A DNA stretch of 64,000 bases from JAPHSX01 sp041554195 (GTDB lineage: Bacteria > Pseudomonadota > Gammaproteobacteria > Thiohalomonadales > Thiohalomonadaceae), in contig JBFFMJ010000001.1 of assembly GCA_041554195.1 (NCBI GenBank), positions 1-64,000 on the forward strand, in the 5' to 3' direction. Positions within the stretch are counted from its first letter, which is position 1, and each line of letters begins with the position of its first letter. The position numbers and the translations under genes were made by a program. Below, in pieces: positions 21,416 to 30,194 of this stretch. A model generated the notes under the pieces. The model was not told where the DNA came from. It worked only from the letters and a program-made list of their open reading frames with translations, and did no database searches.

Positions 21416-22513
21416 ATGATCCCAATGGTGAACCTGAAGGGCCAGTACCTGGCGATTAAAGATGAGATCGACAGCGGCATGCTGGCCGCCCTGGAGGCGA
21501 CCCAGTTTATCCTCGGGCCAAATGTGCGCGCCTTTGAGGAAGAGGCCGCGGCCTATCTGGGCGTAAAGCAGGCCGTCGGCTGTGCCTCCGGCACCGATGC
21601 CCTGCACCTGGGCCTGATCGCCGCCGGTATCGGCGGGGGTGATGAGGTGATCACCACCCCCTTCACATTTATTGCGACCGCCGAGGCAATCCTCTACGTC
21701 GGTGCCACGCCGGTGTTTGTCGATATCGACCCGAAGACCTTTAACATCGACCCCGAGCAGGTAGCCGCCGCGATCACCGACAAGACCAAGGCGATCATCC
21801 CGGTTCACCTCTTCGGTCAGCCCGCCGATATGGGTGCCCTGCTCGCCCTGGCCGAGCAACATAACCTGAAGATCGTTGAGGACTGTGCCCAGTCCTTCGG
21901 TGCCGACATCAATGGCAAACAGACAGGCAGTATGGGTGATGTGGGTGCCTTCAGTTTCTTCCCCAGCAAGAACCTCGGCTGCTTCGGTGACGGCGGTCTC
22001 ATCACCACCAACGATCAGAAGATCGCCGAGCACCTGCGGGTGCTGCGCAACCACGGCAGCTGGAAACAGTATTACCACTCGGAGCTCGGCTTTAACTCCC
22101 GCCTCGACGAGCTACAGGCCGTGGTATTGCGTGCCAAGCTCAAGCGTATCGACCAGTACAACGACGGTCGCCGTCGCGTTGGCCATCGTTACAGCAAGGC
22201 ACTGGCCGAGATGGGCATCACCCCGCCGCACGAAGACGGCATTGGTAAGCACGTCTATCACCAGTACGCCCTGCTCACTGACCAGCGCGATGCCATCATG
22301 GCGGCACTGCGCGAGAAGGAGATCGGCTGTGCCGTCTACTACCCGGTGCCGCTGCACCAGCAGGAGGTCTTTGCCGAGAGCTGCAAGGGCCAGACCCTGC
22401 CGGTTACCGAGGAGGTCGCCTCACGCGTGATGTCGCTGCCGATCTTCCCCGAGCTTGCCGATGAGCAGGTTGATGAGATCCTCGACGTGATCCGTGGTGT
22501 CGTGGTTGGCTGA
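21416..22513 (+). CDS. gnnB: DegT/DnrJ/EryC1 aminotransferase, probable GnnB
   Basis: PLP-dependent nucleotide-sugar aminotransferase, 365 residues. The start MIPMVNLKGQYLAIKDEID is typical. VGCASGTDALHLGLIAAGI binds the cofactor phosphate, and VEDCAQSFGA carries the PLP-ring Asp. FSFFPSKNLGCFGDGG contains the Schiff-base lysine Lys185, and RNHGSWKQYYHSELGFNSRLDELQAVVL closes the active site. A clear AGGAGAGAG ribosome site precedes the ATG. It follows gnnA by 20 bases and its last codons overlap the lpxB start. With GnnA it would introduce an amino group at C3 of UDP-GlcNAc using glutamate. Confidence in the fold is very high, in the specific substrate good. Confidence 0.82.
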   Translation: MIPMVNLKGQYLAIKDEIDSGMLAALEATQFILGPNVRAFEEEAAAYLGVKQAVGCASGTDALHLGLIAAGIGGGDEVITTPFTFIATAEAILYVGATPVFVDIDPKTFNIDPEQVAAAITDKTKAIIPVHLFGQPADMGALLALAEQHNLKIVEDCAQSFGADINGKQTGSMGDVGAFSFFPSKNLGCFGDGGLITTNDQKIAEHLRVLRNHGSWKQYYHSELGFNSRLDELQAVVLRAKLKRIDQYNDGRRRVGHRYSKALAEMGITPPHEDGIGKHVYHQYALLTDQRDAIMAALREKEIGCAVYYPVPLHQQEVFAESCKGQTLPVTEEVASRVMSLPIFPELADEQVDEILDVIRGVVVG

Positions 22514-23654
22514 TCCGAAACGCGTCATGATCATCGCCGGCGAGGCCTCCGGCGATCACCACGCAGCACGCCTGGTCGAGGAGCTGCACAGGATCAACCC
22601 CGATGTCAGCTTCCGCGGTATCGGCGGCGAGAAGATGCGCGCCGCCGGAGTCGAGACGCTGGTCGATACCGCCGAGATGGCGGTGATGGGGCTGGTCGAG
22701 GTGCTGGTCAACTACCGCTTTCTTAAAGGGGTGCTGGAGCGCATGCGTGATGAGCTGCGAACCCATCGTCCCGATCTCCTGATCCTTGTCGACTACCCCG
22801 GCTTTAACCTGCGTCTCGCCGAGACCGCGAAAGAGCTTGGCATTAAGGTGCTCTACTACATCAGCCCGCAGGTCTGGGCGTGGAAGAAAAAGCGCGTCTT
22901 CAAGATCAAAAAGCTGGTCGATATGATGGCGGTTGTGTTTCCCTTCGAGACCGCCTGTTACGACACGGTAGGTGTACCGGTAGAGTTTGTCGGCCACCCG
23001 CTGGTCGATGAGGTGAAGAGCGACTACACACGCGAAACCGTTCTCAACGAACTGGGACTTGATCCCGCACGCCCGGTACTCGGACTGTTCCCCGGCAGCC
23101 GCCGTAGCGAAGTCAGTCGCCTGCTGCCACTGATGCTGCAAAGTGCTGAACGTATTAAGGCCGCAATACCCGATCTCCAGTTCCTGATGCCGCGCGCCTC
23201 CACCCTTGCGGAGGAACTGCTGCAGCCTTCTATCGATGCCAGTGGACTCGCGATCAAACTGATCAGTGGTCGTCCCTACGATGTAATGCGTGGCTGCGAC
23301 ACCATCATCAGCGCCTCCGGCACCGCTACGCTGGAAATCGGTTTAATGCAGGTGCCACTGGTCGTGACCTACAAGCTGGCTCCACTGAGCTATCATATAT
23401 TTTCACGTCTGGTAAAACTCGATCATATTGCACTGTGCAATATTGTTGCCGGTGAACGCATCGCCCCTGAGCTGATTCAAAAAGAGGCGACCGTGGAGAA
23501 CATAACCCGCGAAACGCTGGCTCTGCTACAGGATCCGAGTCGTGCCAGCACCATGCGCGAACGCATGGGCAAGATTCGAGAAAAACTGGGGGCTAGCGGG
23601 GCCTCAGAGAATATTGCCCAGCTGACACTGAAAATGCTCGATGAAGTCTGTTAA
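22494..23654 (+). CDS. lpxB: Lipid-A-disaccharide synthase LpxB
   Basis: Glycosyltransferase joining UDP-2,3-diacylglucosamine and lipid X into the lipid A disaccharide. About 386 residues with RVMIIAGEASGDHHAARLVEEL, FRGIGGEKMRAAG, LVDYPGFNLRLAE, YYISPQVWAWKKKRV and the C-terminal VTYKLAPLSYHIFSRLVK. The start is uncertain: GTG at 22494 gives the longest product, GTG 22497 and TTG 22506 are alternatives, and ATG 22527 (MIIAGEASG) is the shortest. All overlap or abut the gnnB stop at 22513, so translation is probably coupled. A strong bidirectional terminator follows. Confidence 0.95.
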   Translation: MVSWLADPKRVMIIAGEASGDHHAARLVEELHRINPDVSFRGIGGEKMRAAGVETLVDTAEMAVMGLVEVLVNYRFLKGVLERMRDELRTHRPDLLILVDYPGFNLRLAETAKELGIKVLYYISPQVWAWKKKRVFKIKKLVDMMAVVFPFETACYDTVGVPVEFVGHPLVDEVKSDYTRETVLNELGLDPARPVLGLFPGSRRSEVSRLLPLMLQSAERIKAAIPDLQFLMPRASTLAEELLQPSIDASGLAIKLISGRPYDVMRGCDTIISASGTATLEIGLMQVPLVVTYKLAPLSYHIFSRLVKLDHIALCNIVAGERIAPELIQKEATVENITRETLALLQDPSRASTMRERMGKIREKLGASGASENIAQLTLKMLDEVC

Positions 23655-23668
23655 CACCAACCTCAAAT

Positions 23669-23696
23669 AAAAAGCCGGAAATAATTCCGGCTTTTT
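23669..23696. terminator. Bidirectional intrinsic terminator between lpxB and lpxA
   Basis: A perfect 12-bp stem (AAAAAGCCGGAA, 23669-23680, with its complement 23685-23696) surrounds an ATAA tetraloop and is A-rich on one side and T-rich on the other. It therefore ends transcripts from both the plus-strand lpxB and the minus-strand lpxA operon. Confidence 0.92.
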
Positions 23697-23718
23697 AATT
23701 CGACTGTGATGTGATTAT

Positions 23719-24495
23719 TCAGCGAATGATGCTGCGTGTACTCTGCAGTAGAAAATCATAGAACTTTTGAATCTCTTCGCTCTCTTCAGCCATCTTTTGC
23801 AGTTGGCTCTTCGCCTCATCAAGGCTAAGCCCCTGGCGATAGAGCAGCTTGTAGGCACGCGACAGTCCACGTAACTGCTCATCACTATAGCCACGGCGTT
23901 TCAAGCCAACCTTATTCAGGCCATGCGGAGCCGCCGGGGCACCCGTAACGATAAGATAGGGCGGCACGTCCTTGGCAATTGCCGAACCCATACCCGCAAA
24001 TACATGTTCACCAATGGCACAGAACTGGTGTACCAGCGTGAAGCCGCCGAGGATCGCATGGTCTGCCACCGTGACATGACCTGCCAGCGAGGCATTATTG
24101 GAGAGGATCACGTGGTTGCCAACGATACAGTCGTGAGCAATGTGAATATAGGCCATCAGCAGGTTATCGTTACCGATGCGGGTAACGCTGCCCCCGACGC
24201 CGGTGCCACGATTAATGGTGGCAAATTCGCGCACGGTATTGCGATCACCTATCTCCAGGCGCGTCTCTTCACCCGCGAACTTCAGGTCCTGCGGCATCTC
24301 GCCCACTGAGGCGAATTGAAAGATCCTGTTCTCACGGCCCAGGGTGGTCGGCCCGTTGATCACCACATGCGGGCCAATCCAGCAGTCATCGCCAATCACC
24401 ACATCAGGGCCAATCACACTATAAGGACCGATCTCTACCCCGCTTCCGATTTCGGCACTGGGGTCGATAATGGCTGTGGGATGGATTGCTGTCAT
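23719..24495 (-). CDS. lpxA: Acyl-ACP--UDP-N-acetylglucosamine O/N-acyltransferase LpxA
   Basis: First enzyme of lipid A synthesis; it acylates position 3 of the UDP-sugar. The 258-residue protein has a left-handed beta-helix of hexapeptide repeats (about residues 1-190) and a C-terminal helical tail (LKRRGYSDEQLRGL). The catalytic His121 lies in YIHIAHDC, with His118 also conserved. In the LpxA of E. coli the residues before this motif are NA rather than YI, and its TIHRG is TINRG here. Because gnnA and gnnB are adjacent, the natural acceptor may be UDP-GlcNAc3N, giving an amide instead of an ester. The start overlaps the fabZ stop by 4 bases (ATGA). Confidence 0.95.
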   Translation of the reverse strand: MTAIHPTAIIDPSAEIGSGVEIGPYSVIGPDVVIGDDCWIGPHVVINGPTTLGRENRIFQFASVGEMPQDLKFAGEETRLEIGDRNTVREFATINRGTGVGGSVTRIGNDNLLMAYIHIAHDCIVGNHVILSNNASLAGHVTVADHAILGGFTLVHQFCAIGEHVFAGMGSAIAKDVPPYLIVTGAPAAPHGLNKVGLKRRGYSDEQLRGLSRAYKLLYRQGLSLDEAKSQLQKMAEESEEIQKFYDFLLQSTRSIIR

Positions 24496-24938
24496 TTGAT
24501 CGCCTGTTCAGCGCACATCAGTTCAGCACTGGCAACGACCTTATCGTCTACCTTGGCAACGGCATTGAATTTCCAGATCCCGCGTTTCTCCTTTATGACA
24601 TCCACTTCCAAAATCATCTGATCACCCGGTACCACCGGCTGCTTAAAACGGCATTTATCAATACCGGCAAAGTAGTAGAGAGAAGTGCCATCGGGTTTTT
24701 TTCCGGTAGTACGAAAGGCGAGAATACCGGTGGCCTGGGCCAGTGCCTCCATGATCAGCACCCCCGGAAAAATGGGACGCTCAGGGAAGTGGCCGGTAAA
24801 CATCGGCTCATTGACCGAAACGTTCTTGACCGCCACCAGGCGTTTGCCCGGCTCACACTCCAGTACGCGATCGACTAAAAGAAAAGGGTAACGATGTGGG
24901 AGATGCTCGAGAATCTCCTGAATATCCATTGCGCTCAA
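24492..24938 (-). CDS. fabZ: 3-hydroxyacyl-ACP dehydratase FabZ
   Basis: Dehydrates 3-hydroxyacyl-ACP in fatty-acid elongation, competing with LpxA/LpxD for the same substrate. The 148-residue hot-dog protein has LEHLPHRYPFLLVDRVLE and the active-site block EPMFTGHFPERPIFPGVLIMEALAQ, with His50 and Glu64 catalytic. It sits 5 bases after lpxD and overlaps lpxA, the standard lpxD-fabZ-lpxA order. Confidence 0.97.
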   Translation of the reverse strand: MSAMDIQEILEHLPHRYPFLLVDRVLECEPGKRLVAVKNVSVNEPMFTGHFPERPIFPGVLIMEALAQATGILAFRTTGKKPDGTSLYYFAGIDKCRFKQPVVPGDQMILEVDVIKEKRGIWKFNAVAKVDDKVVASAELMCAEQAIK

Positions 24939-24943
24939 AGTCT

Positions 24944-25921
24944 TTAACCTTCTTCTGTTGGCTGCTTTAACTGTTTTTCCAACGCCCTGATGCGGCGCGA
25001 CATGTCGTCCAGCTGTTTAAAACGAACATAATTCTTTTGCCACTGTGCCTTGGGCTCCAGTGGAGTGCCCGCGGAGTAGACACCGGGCTGTTTAATCGAG
25101 TTGGTGACCAACGACATCGCCGTCACCGTGACCCCATCAACAATATCTAAATGACCGAGAATACCGACACCACCACCGAGGGCACAGTGCTTGCCGATCA
25201 CCGCACTCCCGGCGATGCCGACACAACCGGCAATAGCCGTATGATCGCCAATACGCACGTTGTGAGCAACCTGCACCTGATTGTCGATAATCACATTATT
25301 ACCGATCACCGTATCCTCAATCGCACCACGGTCAATACTGGTGTTGGCACCGACCTCAACATCATCGCCCAGCACGACACGCCCCAGCTGGTGGATCTTG
25401 ATCCAGCGCCCCGCCTCGTTGGCAAAACCAAAACCGTCAGAACCAATCACCGCACCGCTATGAATATTGGCATTACGGCCTATCTCGCAGTCGTGATAAA
25501 TGGTGACATTGGGGTAGAGACAACTGCCTGCACCAATCTTCACTCTGGCACCAATTACCGTTTGAGCGCCAACTGTTACCCCATCGCCAAGGGTGGCTGT
25601 CGGGTGGATCACGGCAGAAGGGTGTATCGCTTCGGCATCGTCAACCGACGGGGCAAACAGGGCGGTAAGACGTGCGTATGTGGCGTAGGGGTTATCACAG
25701 ACCAGGGCGGCAACCGGGCAGTGTGACAGGTCCTCCTGACGCAGAATAACCGCGGCCGCACAGCTATTGTTCAGGTGCTTGTAATAACGTGAATGGGTAA
25801 TAAAACAGATCGTATCGGGCCGTGCTGACTCCAGTGAGCTGACACCCGTGACCCGCAAGGTCGCATCGCCCTCAAGGCGGGCACCGATGCGTTGCGCAAT
25901 CTCACCGAGTGTATATTCCAC
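24944..25921 (-). CDS. lpxD: UDP-3-O-(3-hydroxyacyl)glucosamine N-acyltransferase LpxD
   Basis: Third lipid A step, N-acylating the 2-amino group of the UDP-sugar. An N-terminal uridine-binding domain (YTLGEIAQRIGARLEGDA, ITHSRYYKHLN) leads into a hexapeptide beta-helix with SGAVIGSDGFGFA and VQVAHNVRIGDHT holding the catalytic His. A C-terminal helix closes it. I start at GTG 25921 (VEYTLGEIA), 4 bases after skp, because that matches the family N-terminus. An in-frame TTG at 25954 would overlap skp by 29 bases and add 11 unrelated residues. Confidence 0.95.
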   Translation of the reverse strand: MEYTLGEIAQRIGARLEGDATLRVTGVSSLESARPDTICFITHSRYYKHLNNSCAAAVILRQEDLSHCPVAALVCDNPYATYARLTALFAPSVDDAEAIHPSAVIHPTATLGDGVTVGAQTVIGARVKIGAGSCLYPNVTIYHDCEIGRNANIHSGAVIGSDGFGFANEAGRWIKIHQLGRVVLGDDVEVGANTSIDRGAIEDTVIGNNVIIDNQVQVAHNVRIGDHTAIAGCVGIAGSAVIGKHCALGGGVGILGHLDIVDGVTVTAMSLVTNSIKQPGVYSAGTPLEPKAQWQKNYVRFKQLDDMSRRIRALEKQLKQPTEEG

Positions 25922-25925
25922 GTGA

Positions 25926-26459
25926 CTATTTCGTGTCGTTGCTGTTATCGCCAAAGTCCTGCTTCAGGCGGGTAATCACCAGACCGGTAATATCGACACG
26001 ATCACTGGCATACATAACACCGCTCTCCAGCACCAGATCATACGCCAGCTCTTTGGCCAGGGTAACGATAGAGAGACGAATCTCACGCTGCATCTTTCCC
26101 AGCTCTTCATTCTTGCGGATGTTGCGATCCTCGCTGTACTCCTCATGGCTGCGCTTCATCTCACGCTCCTGAGTCAGTAGTTCGCGCTCTAACTTGCGAC
26201 GCTCCTCCTCCTCCATGCCGGCACCATCGCGATCTAGTCGCTGCTTGAGCAGGGCGAGTTTCTTATCACCGGCGGCAAGGTCGACATCGCGCGCAGCAAA
26301 CTCCTGATTAAGGGTCTCACGTACCGCATCGGCCTGCGGTGCCTGTTCGAGAATTTGCGGGATATTGACAAAAGCGGTACGCAGAGCCTCAGCTGCCACA
26401 GCAGAAACGCTGGTGCCGATGGCAAAAATCAGTGTGCTTAAGACAAATATTCTTCTCAT
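25926..26459 (-). CDS. skp: Periplasmic chaperone Skp/OmpH family
   Basis: Trimeric periplasmic chaperone that holds unfolded outer-membrane proteins on their way to the BAM complex. The 177-residue product has a signal peptide ending near SVSAVAAEA. A short strand (LRTAFVNIPQIL) and a long charged coiled coil (about 50-135, rich in Glu/Arg/Lys) make the tentacles. It closes with the family strand region VTLAKELAYDLVLESGVMYASDRVDIT. It lies between bamA (26 bases upstream) and lpxD. Confidence 0.93.
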   Translation of the reverse strand: MRRIFVLSTLIFAIGTSVSAVAAEALRTAFVNIPQILEQAPQADAVRETLNQEFAARDVDLAAGDKKLALLKQRLDRDGAGMEEEERRKLERELLTQEREMKRSHEEYSEDRNIRKNEELGKMQREIRLSIVTLAKELAYDLVLESGVMYASDRVDITGLVITRLKQDFGDNSNDTK

Positions 26460-26485
26460 TATGTACCAATCCGCATGTAACAGCC

Positions 26486-28822
26486 TTACATCATGCCGAG
26501 GCTAAACTGAAAGCTCTCCAGACGGTCTCCGTCCTTAGCGTTAATCGGCCAACCGTAACTGAAGACGAGTGGCCCGACAGGTGTGATCCAGTTCAAGGCC
26601 ATACCATAGGTCAGACGCAGCTGATCAAAGTCTACCGCCTCGTTCGTATTATACACATTACCCGCATCGATAAAGGCTGTAAATCGCATCGACTTACTCT
26701 CCAGATCGAAGGGTGGAGGCAGCACAAGCTCCGCACTACCCAGCAGACGCGCGTTACCACCTAGCGGCAGACCATAGTTATCGAGTGTGCCGGGGGTGGA
26801 GAAGAGGCGGTTGGTCTGATAGCCCCGCAGGGTACGAATGCCGCCTGCATAGAAACGCTCATAGGGGGCAAGCACCGTACTATCACCATAAACATTGGCG
26901 TAGGCCGCTTCACCTTTAAAGCCAAAGGTCAGCCAATCGCTCAATTTAAGATAGTGCTTTTTGTTCATGCGTAATTTGTAGAACTGCGGTGCCTCGCGGA
27001 ACTCTTCGCCCAGACCCGCGGCCCCACCAACGGCCACTTCAGAGCTAAAACTAAGCACTCCCCCCTCTGTCGGGAATATGGTGCGATTACGGGTGTCGCG
27101 TGACCAGCTGCCGGTTACTTTATAGCTGCCGAATTCACAGTCGAGCGCCTCGGCCGTATCGGTACAGAAATCAAGTATCTCGGTCGACGTGGACGTTGAG
27201 GTATTCAACATTGTGTGTTCATAATCAAAACGGTAACGCACCGTATCGTACTCACTGACCGGCACGCCAAAACCGAGCCCCGCACCAAAACTGTCGGAGG
27301 TGTAGTCGGTGGTATTGGCCGCTGCCGAATCACTCTCACGGTAAAACAGTTTAAGGTTACGGCTCACCCCATCAAGGGTGTAATAGGGATCGGTAACATC
27401 AATGCTATAAACCGTGTTCACATCGCTGTTGTTAAAATTAATGCTAAAGCGTTGACCACTGCCCATGAAATTTTCCCAGTCGACACTGGTGTTCATGGTC
27501 AAACCCTGAGTATCGCCATAACCGATACCGAAGTTGAAGCTACCGAACGACTCTTTTTCTACCACGTCGATATCGAGATCCACCTGATTGGTAGCCCCGA
27601 CGACGGTGGGCGTCGCCACCTTCACATCATCAAAAAATCCCAACCGGTGCAGACGGGTACGCGAACGCTCGACCTTGGTACTGGCGATCCAGCCTCCCTC
27701 CATCTGACGCATCTCACGGCGCAGCACCTCATCCTGAGTCTGCTTGTTTCCGCTAATATTGATGCGTCGTATATAGACTCGTTTACCCGGGTCGATGTAG
27801 TAGTTGAGCGCCACCTGCAAGTTCTCTTCATCCAGCTTGGGAATAGGGTTGATATTGGCAAAGGCGTAACCGTTATCGCCCAACGCATCGGTAATGCGCT
27901 TGCTGCTTTGCGTTAACTCCTTACGCGAGAAAATATCCCCCTTATAAAGCGTAATCATCTCCTGCAACTTAGCCTTCGGCACCACCGTATCACCGCTAAT
28001 CGTCACCTCACTGACACGGTATTGTTTGCCCTCAGTCATGTTGATGGTGATGTAGACATGGCGCTTATCGGGGGTAATGGTGACCTGGGTCGAGTTGACC
28101 AGAAAATTGACATAACCATTATTCAGATAAAGTTCTCGCAGGGTGGCGAGATCACCACTGAGCTTCTGCTTGGAGTACTGATCGTCACCACCGAACCAGC
28201 CACCGTCGCTGCTCAGGATCATCTTGTCACGCAGCTCCTTTTCACTAAAGGCCTTGTTACCGATAATATTAAGGTGATGAATAGCGGCGACCTCTCCCTC
28301 GGCCACCTCAATACGCAGGGCAACGCGATTGCGCTCGCGCCGTTTCACCTCGGTGCGTACCTGGGCGTTATATTTACCCAGCGAGAGGTACTGACGCTGC
28401 AGCTCGGTCCGAATCTTGTCGAGCATCGAGCGATTGAACACCTTGCCTTCACTCAGACCAATCATCTTAAGGTTGGCCTCCAGTTGGTCGGTGGGGATAT
28501 CGGAGTTGCCCTCGATCTCGACACTGGCAATAGCAGGGCGCTCCGCCACGAACACCACCAGGGTATTGCCCTCACGCTCGAGTACCACATCCTCAAAAAA
28601 ACCAGTCTTAAACAGGGCGCGAACCGCGGCCGAGGCACGTCCGCTATCCAGTATCTCACCCTTCTCCAGAGTCAGATAATTGTAGACCGTGCCGACTGAA
28701 ATACGCTGTAGCCCCTCAACCCTAATATCATCGATGGTAAAGGACTCAAGTGCCGAGACTGGCAGTTGCCAGCTCAGTAACAGGAAAAAGACTATCGTGG
28801 ATAACGAAGAAAAAGATCGCAT
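26486..28822 (-). CDS. bamA: Outer membrane protein assembly factor BamA
   Basis: Core of the BAM machine that folds and inserts outer-membrane barrels. The 778-residue protein begins with a signal peptide (cleavage after PVSA). Five POTRA domains (about 25-420) follow, starting FTIDDIRVEGLQRISVGTVYNYL. The C-terminal Omp85 barrel carries FYAGGIRTLRGYQTN (the conserved VRGY/RGF-type loop motif, here LRGY). It ends DRLESFQFSLGMM. It lies 10 bases after rseP and upstream of skp, the conserved rseP-bamA-skp-lpxD order. Confidence 0.97.
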   Translation of the reverse strand: MRSFSSLSTIVFFLLLSWQLPVSALESFTIDDIRVEGLQRISVGTVYNYLTLEKGEILDSGRASAAVRALFKTGFFEDVVLEREGNTLVVFVAERPAIASVEIEGNSDIPTDQLEANLKMIGLSEGKVFNRSMLDKIRTELQRQYLSLGKYNAQVRTEVKRRERNRVALRIEVAEGEVAAIHHLNIIGNKAFSEKELRDKMILSSDGGWFGGDDQYSKQKLSGDLATLRELYLNNGYVNFLVNSTQVTITPDKRHVYITINMTEGKQYRVSEVTISGDTVVPKAKLQEMITLYKGDIFSRKELTQSSKRITDALGDNGYAFANINPIPKLDEENLQVALNYYIDPGKRVYIRRINISGNKQTQDEVLRREMRQMEGGWIASTKVERSRTRLHRLGFFDDVKVATPTVVGATNQVDLDIDVVEKESFGSFNFGIGYGDTQGLTMNTSVDWENFMGSGQRFSINFNNSDVNTVYSIDVTDPYYTLDGVSRNLKLFYRESDSAAANTTDYTSDSFGAGLGFGVPVSEYDTVRYRFDYEHTMLNTSTSTSTEILDFCTDTAEALDCEFGSYKVTGSWSRDTRNRTIFPTEGGVLSFSSEVAVGGAAGLGEEFREAPQFYKLRMNKKHYLKLSDWLTFGFKGEAAYANVYGDSTVLAPYERFYAGGIRTLRGYQTNRLFSTPGTLDNYGLPLGGNARLLGSAELVLPPPFDLESKSMRFTAFIDAGNVYNTNEAVDFDQLRLTYGMALNWITPVGPLVFSYGWPINAKDGDRLESFQFSLGMM

Positions 28823-28832
28823 GAAGATTTAT

Positions 28833-30194
28833 TTACCCTGCCAGTCGAATCAGGTCATTGTATATGGCTAAAATCATCAACGCGGCAATCAGTGCCAGGC
28901 CGATACGTTGCCCTATTATTTCTGTATTTTCAGAGACCGGAGAGCCCTTGACCAACTCCATTGCGTAAAACAGCAGATGGCCGCCATCGAGTACCGGGAT
29001 CGGCAACAGATTAAGCACCCCCAGGCTCAGGCTAATCAGCGCCAGGAAGGATAGAAACTGACTCACCCCCGCGACGGCGGAGCGCTTGGCAAACTGAGCA
29101 ATGCCGATAGGGCCACTAATATTCTCCACCGAGGCGCGTCCCATGATCATCTCACCGATCATGCGCAGGGTCAGGGCACTCATATCCCAGGTTTTCGACA
29201 GTGCCGCACCAACGGCAGCAAACGGTGTGAGTCGCATCTCGGCACGGAGTGCAGCGAATTGCGCCTCATCAACTCGGGGCCTTACCCCGATAATGCCCAC
29301 CGTTTTGCCGTTGCTCTTCGTCGCACGGGGACGTACTTCAATATTCAACTCGCTACCATCGCGCAGCACCACCATCATCAACGGCTTGCCGGGACTAGAG
29401 GAGATGATCTTCACCAGGTCAGACCAATCATCAATCGGCTGCTCAGCGATAAAACGGATCTGATCGCCACTGCGCAGCCCGGCACTCTCTGCAGCCGAAC
29501 CCTTAACAACCTCGTCGAGCACGGCGGGCAGGCTGACGCGGTAAGCGCGCAGGCCGAGCAGCTCAACCATTTCGTCAGGCTTCTGCATCGCCGAAAGGGT
29601 CTCGGTGTTAAGTTCTTTCTCTACCGTCAGGCCACCATCAAACACAGTAAGTTGTAGCGGTTGCTGCAGCAGCGCCAAAGGTATAATCGCCTCCATCGCC
29701 GACTGCCAGGTCGGTGTGCTCTCACCATTGACCGCGATGATCTCCTCGCCACCGCGCAGCCCCGCCTCATAGGCGACGGTATTCGGTTCGACCTCATTGA
29801 GCAGCGGTTTGATGCCCTGCACACCGATAACAAACATCAGCCAGTAAGCGACAATAGCGAAGATAAAGTTAAACAGCGGTCCGGCCGCAACAATGGCGCT
29901 ACGCCTGGCCAAGGACTGGCGATTAAAGGCGCGAGGCAAATCCTCTTCGTTCACCGCCCCCTCTCGCTCGTCGACCATCTTGACGTAACCGCCCAGTGGA
30001 ATCATCGCCAGGGTGAATTCGGTTTTATCTTCGCCAAAGGTGCGTTGCCACAAGGGCTTGCCAAAACCGATGGAGAAACGTACCACCTTTACACCACACC
30101 AGCGCGCCAACAGGAAGTGGCCCAGTTCGTGTACCGCGATAAGCAGGCTAAGGGCGAGCAGCAGCGCCAACAGGGTTTGTACAACGTCGAGCAT
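28833..30194 (-). CDS. rseP: Site-2 intramembrane zinc protease RseP
   Basis: Inner-membrane protease that cleaves the anti-sigma factor RseA after DegS and so releases sigma-E. The first helix carries the HExxH zinc motif as VHELGH (His22, Glu23, His26). Two PDZ domains lie in the middle, with AAESAGLRSGDQI in the second. The third ligand region is LLPIPVLDGGHLLFY. The ATG at 30194 overlaps the dxr TGA by one base (TGATG), so translation is coupled; an adjacent TTG would add one residue. Confidence 0.96.
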   Translation of the reverse strand: MLDVVQTLLALLLALSLLIAVHELGHFLLARWCGVKVVRFSIGFGKPLWQRTFGEDKTEFTLAMIPLGGYVKMVDEREGAVNEEDLPRAFNRQSLARRSAIVAAGPLFNFIFAIVAYWLMFVIGVQGIKPLLNEVEPNTVAYEAGLRGGEEIIAVNGESTPTWQSAMEAIIPLALLQQPLQLTVFDGGLTVEKELNTETLSAMQKPDEMVELLGLRAYRVSLPAVLDEVVKGSAAESAGLRSGDQIRFIAEQPIDDWSDLVKIISSSPGKPLMMVVLRDGSELNIEVRPRATKSNGKTVGIIGVRPRVDEAQFAALRAEMRLTPFAAVGAALSKTWDMSALTLRMIGEMIMGRASVENISGPIGIAQFAKRSAVAGVSQFLSFLALISLSLGVLNLLPIPVLDGGHLLFYAMELVKGSPVSENTEIIGQRIGLALIAALMILAIYNDLIRLAG

